From Halorubrum kocurii JCM 14978 (GTDB taxonomy: Archaea > Halobacteriota > Halobacteria > Halobacteriales > Haloferacaceae): a stretch of 45,199 nt of DNA. Location of the stretch: assembly GCF_000337355.1 (NCBI RefSeq), contig NZ_AOJH01000012.1:1-45199 (forward strand). Direction: 5' to 3'. A model generated the notes under the pieces. That model saw only the letters and a program-made list of their open reading frames with translations. It had not been told where the DNA came from and ran no database searches. A program made the position numbers and the translations under genes. This document shows positions 42,439 through 45,199 of the stretch, in pieces; positions within the stretch are counted from its first letter, which is position 1; each line of letters begins with the position of its first letter.

Positions 42439-42690
42439 CTAATCAGCAATCTCGTCACACGCAGGGGCTATTCGTAACTCAAAATGCCGCAGAGCCCAGA
42501 GGTATTTCTCGGTCTCTTCGTCGTATTCGATTTCACCGCCAAGCTCCACGGTTTGGTTTTTTGCGTCCCATCGGTCAACATCATAGGTGGGCGACAGGGA
42601 TACCGAAGAGAGTGGATCAAAACCCGGCTCGACGCCGTCGAATGTGGGTGGCAACTCGTCACCGCAGGAATCTGTGCGCTCAAACGCCAT
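42439..42690 (-). CDS. Small acidic protein upstream of the transposase
   Basis: This 83-residue protein (DELPPTFDGVEPGFDPLSSV, DYDEETEKYLWALRHFELRI) has no recognised domain. It is on the same strand, 27 bp before the transposase start, so it may be part of the same mobile unit as a regulator or accessory. Alternatively it is a leftover of the invaded locus. Confidence 0.5.
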   Translation of the reverse strand: MAFERTDSCGDELPPTFDGVEPGFDPLSSVSLSPTYDVDRWDAKNQTVELGGEIEYDEETEKYLWALRHFELRIAPACDEIAD

Positions 42691-42893
42691 TAGGGAACGC
42701 GTCTTACCCAGGTTTATTATACAATTCGGTTATGTTTCACCAGAACTGACAAACATGCGATAGAACTCAAACATAGCGATAAATCGGACAGTACTGCTAT
42801 TACGGCTACGGATGTACGATCGTCTCGACCAGACAGAAGATCCCGACCGCGGCGGAGTTCACAGAGAGTAAACAAGCGACAGAGGAGACAGCG

Positions 42894-43040
42894 ATGCGCG
42901 TCACACGTGACGCGATCGCCGTCGCCAAGCCGATCTGGATGATCGGTCACAGCGCCTACGATACGCTTGACTGGCACGACCACCTGCTGGCCGCAGGGGT
43001 CGTACCAGTCGCTCCGTACAACGCGCGAAACGCCGACGAC
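42894..43040 (+). pseudogene. DDE transposase fragment
   Basis: The frame contains HSAYDTLDWHDHLLAAGVVP and VAPYNARNADD, the region of the second catalytic Asp of a haloarchaeal IS4/IS5-type transposase (AYDTLDWHDHL...PVAPYN). The sequence on both sides is lost, and it runs directly into a HepT fragment. Confidence 0.6.
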
Positions 43041-43224
43041 CGAAAGGTTCGAAAACGCGATTCAGGCGTCCGCTGATCTCGCTCAACACATCGCCTCGCA
43101 GGAGTTCGGATTCGATGGAACAACATCCAAAGGCGCGATTCGAGCACTTGATCGTGAGGGCGTCATCGACGAAGAGACAGCCGACACGCTCGTTGCCACG
43201 ATCGGCTTTCGGAAATTCGAATGA
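43039..43224 (+). pseudogene. HepT-like (DUF86) toxin fragment
   Basis: The frame reads TERFENAIQASADLAQHIAS, EFGFDGTTSKGAIRALDREG and VIDEETADTLVATIGFR, the middle of a HepT-type HEPN protein. The N-terminal third is replaced by a transposase scrap. The frame stops where the HEPN RxxxxH motif (RNVLAH in the family) should follow, reading RKFE. The catalytic motif is therefore lost and no MntA antitoxin is adjacent. Its TGA overlaps the next ATG. Confidence 0.6.
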
Positions 43225-44021
43225 ACGTAGATAAAGAGACCATCCAAGACCGATGTACCGATCCCGTGTTTGAGCGGGGGCAAACCTATCGCAGAGAGGG
43301 ACGGATACAACAACTTGATCGGTTCGACGATCTCGTGACGGCGGTTGTCCTTGGGTCGAACCCGTACGACGTGACTGTCAAATTCGGTGGCCGAAGCCTC
43401 GAGACTCAGTGTACATGTCCATACGACGGCCAAGGCGACTGCAAACACGTCGTCGCGGTGCTACTCACTATCGCAGACAACCCACCAGAGGACGAGAGCG
43501 AGTGTATCGAAGCCGTTCTGGCGGACGTACCCGTCGAGGAGTTGCGTGCGTTCGTTCTCGATACACTCGCCACACACAGCACGGTCCGCGAACAGTTTCT
43601 TGCCCAGTTCGGTGACGAGCAGAAATCGGTCGATGAGTACCGCGAGGAGATCGGAGGCTTGTTCGAGCAACACGCCGATCCGGTCGTGTTCGAAGCGATC
43701 GACTTCTCCCGGTTCTTCGAGGTTGCTGAACAGTACCGTGAGCGTGATCGATACCTCGCCGCTGCGACCGTCTATCAAGCGATATTCGAAGAAGTCGATG
43801 AAAACTTCACCAAGATCGACGGTTCCTACGACCACTACGCACAGACGCTCCAGACAGCTCTCGATGGATATCTCGACTGTGTCTTGGCGACTGATCCCAG
43901 TCCCGAGGATTTCGAGACGTATGCAGGTGTTTTGGAAACCCGAGCAGCAACAGAGTCAGCAATCAACAGCGAGCAGTTCCGGCGAGCACTCGACGATCTC
44001 GAAGGCAGATATCGCGAATAG
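43221..44021 (+). CDS. SWIM zinc-finger protein
   Basis: This 266-residue protein has an N-terminal beta-rich domain ending in the SWIM motif CTCPYDGQGDCKH (CxCx(n)CxH, about residues 64-76). A long helical region follows (EELRAFVLDTLATHSTVREQ, RDRYLAAATVYQAIFEEV). SWIM domains bind zinc and mediate protein or DNA contacts, for example in Rad51-paralogue or SNF2 partners. The role here is unknown. It is coupled to the HepT scrap by ATGA, probably by chance of the deletion. Confidence 0.82.
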   Translation: MNVDKETIQDRCTDPVFERGQTYRREGRIQQLDRFDDLVTAVVLGSNPYDVTVKFGGRSLETQCTCPYDGQGDCKHVVAVLLTIADNPPEDESECIEAVLADVPVEELRAFVLDTLATHSTVREQFLAQFGDEQKSVDEYREEIGGLFEQHADPVVFEAIDFSRFFEVAEQYRERDRYLAAATVYQAIFEEVDENFTKIDGSYDHYAQTLQTALDGYLDCVLATDPSPEDFETYAGVLETRAATESAINSEQFRRALDDLEGRYRE

Positions 44022-44033
44022 ACGACCACAATC

Positions 44034-44393
44034 TCAAAACAGTGACTCCAGTTCCCCATCGCTATCCATCAACTCCGAGAAACGGACCTCACTCTCGTCA
44101 GTGATCTCCCCGAGATTCTGTTGTGCTTCGATTGCGACCTGTTGGAGCTCTTTCACTCGTGGGACGTTCGTCACGCCGCCGAGCAGTACGAGCGCTGCGA
44201 CCGTCCCTTCTCCACGCCGCGGATAGTCACCACCTCGGACCTCCATCGAGCCGGTCTGTTCTTCGAGCCACTTGCGACCGTGCTCGATTCCTTTCCGGTT
44301 GAGATACTCTGGTGGGCCGGCAACCACAAGCAGCGCTCGCTCCGTGCCCTTCACCTCACAGGGTAAGGTGAGCCGACCGAGAGTCGCCTTCCG
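44034..44393 (-). pseudogene. Tubulin-superfamily GTPase (FtsZ/CetZ-like), C-terminal part cut by an IS
   Basis: The minus-strand frame is open from the IS border near 44394 to TGA at 44036-44034 (119 codons). It carries ATLGRLTLPCEVKG, RALLVVAGPPEYLNRKGIEH, SMEVRGGDYP and AALVLLGGVTNVPRVKELQQ, the C-terminal domain of FtsZ/CetZ-like proteins, with an acidic ESLF tail. The GTP-binding N-terminal half is not present: an ISH1-like element starts immediately upstream. The other half may lie beyond the window. A shorter start at GTG 44354 would give a 106-residue product. Confidence 0.72.
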
Positions 44394-44394
44394 G

Positions 44395-45199
44395 GGCTGT
44401 GTTGAATCGCTGTAAGGCGTAGAGATTCACTGTTTGACGAAGCGCTTGATGTTATAGACGACACACATCAGCGCGATTTCGCGGAACTCACGGAACCATG
44501 TCTGCGCTCGCACGGCGAAGCCGAGCGAGCGCTTCACAGCCGAGTTCACGGTTTCGGTCATAGAGCGCTGATTGTAGCTGTTATCGTCAATTCTGGCGTT
44601 GTGTGCGTGGTCGTACGGAGCGAAGATACGGTGTTTGATCAGCGGTCTGATCCCGAGCTCACGTAATCCTTCACGAAGCGATTGCTTGTCATAGCCTTTA
44701 TCGGCCGCGAGAGACCGCAGATCGCCCGCGTTCCGGCGGGCGATCTGCTCAGCAAGGTCTGCGTCGCTTCCGTCTCGATTCGTTGAGCAGTGAACGTCAA
44801 GGACGGCTTGAGACGCTGTATCGACGAGCTTCGTGACTTTGAGTTTTTGAACGCGGTAGCTGATTCGCTGGCAGTAGTGGCGGCTGGCTGGTGAGCGGTC
44901 GTAGAACGTGGCGTCGATCGCGGCGTGTTCAGAGAGATCGTGCAGCTGCGCCGACTGGCGCAGCAGCACTCGACAGACGCTCATACTGATCCGGTCGAAC
45001 GCCTTACACAACGTGGACGGCGCGGGGAGATCGGCCGCGTTGAGGCCGATCTCCCCAGTTATTTGTGGCATCTCTTTGAGTAAGTCGATCGTCATGCGGT
45101 ACGATGAATAGAGGTAAATCCGCAGACAGTGAAGGGAAACGAGTGCATAGTCGGCGAATCCGCCGCCACCTTCCGGGGCGGCGGATTCGCCTCCATCGC
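44395..45199 (-). mobile_element. Second ISH1-like insertion sequence, truncated by window edge
   Basis: The element end reads GGCTGTGTTGAATC on the plus strand at 44395. This is where the tubulin-like frame breaks off. The transposase gene starts 30 bp inside and runs to the window end. The other terminus and the target duplication are outside. Confidence 0.75.
44427..45199 (-). CDS. IS5-family (ISH1-type) DDE transposase, N-terminus outside window
   Basis: The frame is open to the window edge: before the internal ATG at 45095 it reads APEGGGGFADYALVSLHCLR and IYLYSSYRMTIDLL, as in ISH1 transposases, so the true start lies outside. Catalytic residues are AAIDATFYDRSPASRHYCQR (first Asp), RSLAADKGYDKQSLREGL (second Asp) and QRSMTETVNSAVKRSLG (Glu). 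The end CVVYNIKRFVKQ is that of the family. At least 257 residues are visible of about 270. Confidence 0.9.
   Translation of the reverse strand, partial: DGGESAAPEGGGGFADYALVSLHCLRIYLYSSYRMTIDLLKEMPQITGEIGLNAADLPAPSTLCKAFDRISMSVCRVLLRQSAQLHDLSEHAAIDATFYDRSPASRHYCQRISYRVQKLKVTKLVDTASQAVLDVHCSTNRDGSDADLAEQIARRNAGDLRSLAADKGYDKQSLREGLRELGIRPLIKHRIFAPYDHAHNARIDDNSYNQRSMTETVNSAVKRSLGFAVRAQTWFREFREIALMCVVYNIKRFVKQ

Noticed and set aside
1-45199. tRNA, rRNA or riboswitch genes
   Set aside because: No cloverleaf with the conserved GTTCRANNC box and no rRNA or cobalamin-riboswitch core was recognised by eye on either strand. A covariance-model scan would be decisive.

Overview
The window is haloarchaeal (class Halobacteria) DNA. 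The evidence is the very acidic predicted proteome, GC-rich genes with AT-rich leaderless-type promoters, twin-arginine lipoprotein signals, and insertion sequences of the halophile ISH types (ISH1-like IS5, ISH3-like IS4, IS6). Many genes overlap by ATGA or GTGA, so long operons are easy to follow. The density of whole and broken mobile elements suggests a plasmid, megaplasmid or genomic-island setting. I cannot name the species.

Layout. 1-5.2 kb: an edge IS6 fragment, a ferritin-like protein, a zinc-ribbon protein, a PadR regulator, a decayed minus-strand gene, a TetR-MATE efflux operon with a clear operator, then IS6 and ISH3 scars. 5.5-8.8 kb: a secreted CARDB-like protein with a LolD/MacB-type ABC ATPase and permease. 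8.85-12 kb: decayed elements, a small membrane protein, and a truncated acyl-CoA synthetase split by an ISH1-like element whose 8-bp target duplication is visible. 12.4-33.3 kb: the core, a transition-metal island. 33.3-45.2 kb: accessory region with a cupin, two IS4-type transposases, a HicAB pair whose toxin has lost its start codon, zinc-ribbon and winged-helix genes, a nuclease-like protein, an archaeal AAA+ ATPase, a HepT scrap, a SWIM protein and a tubulin-like (FtsZ/CetZ) gene cut by a second ISH1-like element that runs off the window.

The metal island holds four NikR-type regulators, a NitT/TauT-type ABC importer between two of them, an ECF importer of the NikMNQO/CbiMNQO type, and an operon of two COG0523 (CobW-like) GTPases with a MoaB/MogA-like protein, a SufU-like scaffold and an orphan cobalt-precorrin C20-methyltransferase. 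It continues with a ZnuABC zinc importer operon whose binding protein carries an extra domain between two His-rich stretches, a third COG0523 GTPase, and a zinc-ligand-deficient paralogue of ribosomal protein uS14.

A working model, which is inference: the left half acquires and handles nickel/cobalt under NikR control, and the right half is a zinc-starvation response (ZnuABC, COG0523 metallochaperones, and replacement of a zinc-binding ribosomal protein by a C-minus copy). The most unusual points are the uS14 C-minus paralogue in an archaeal zinc locus, the divergent metal-ligand spacing of the four NikR copies, and the GTPase-GTPase-MoaB-SufU-CbiL operon.
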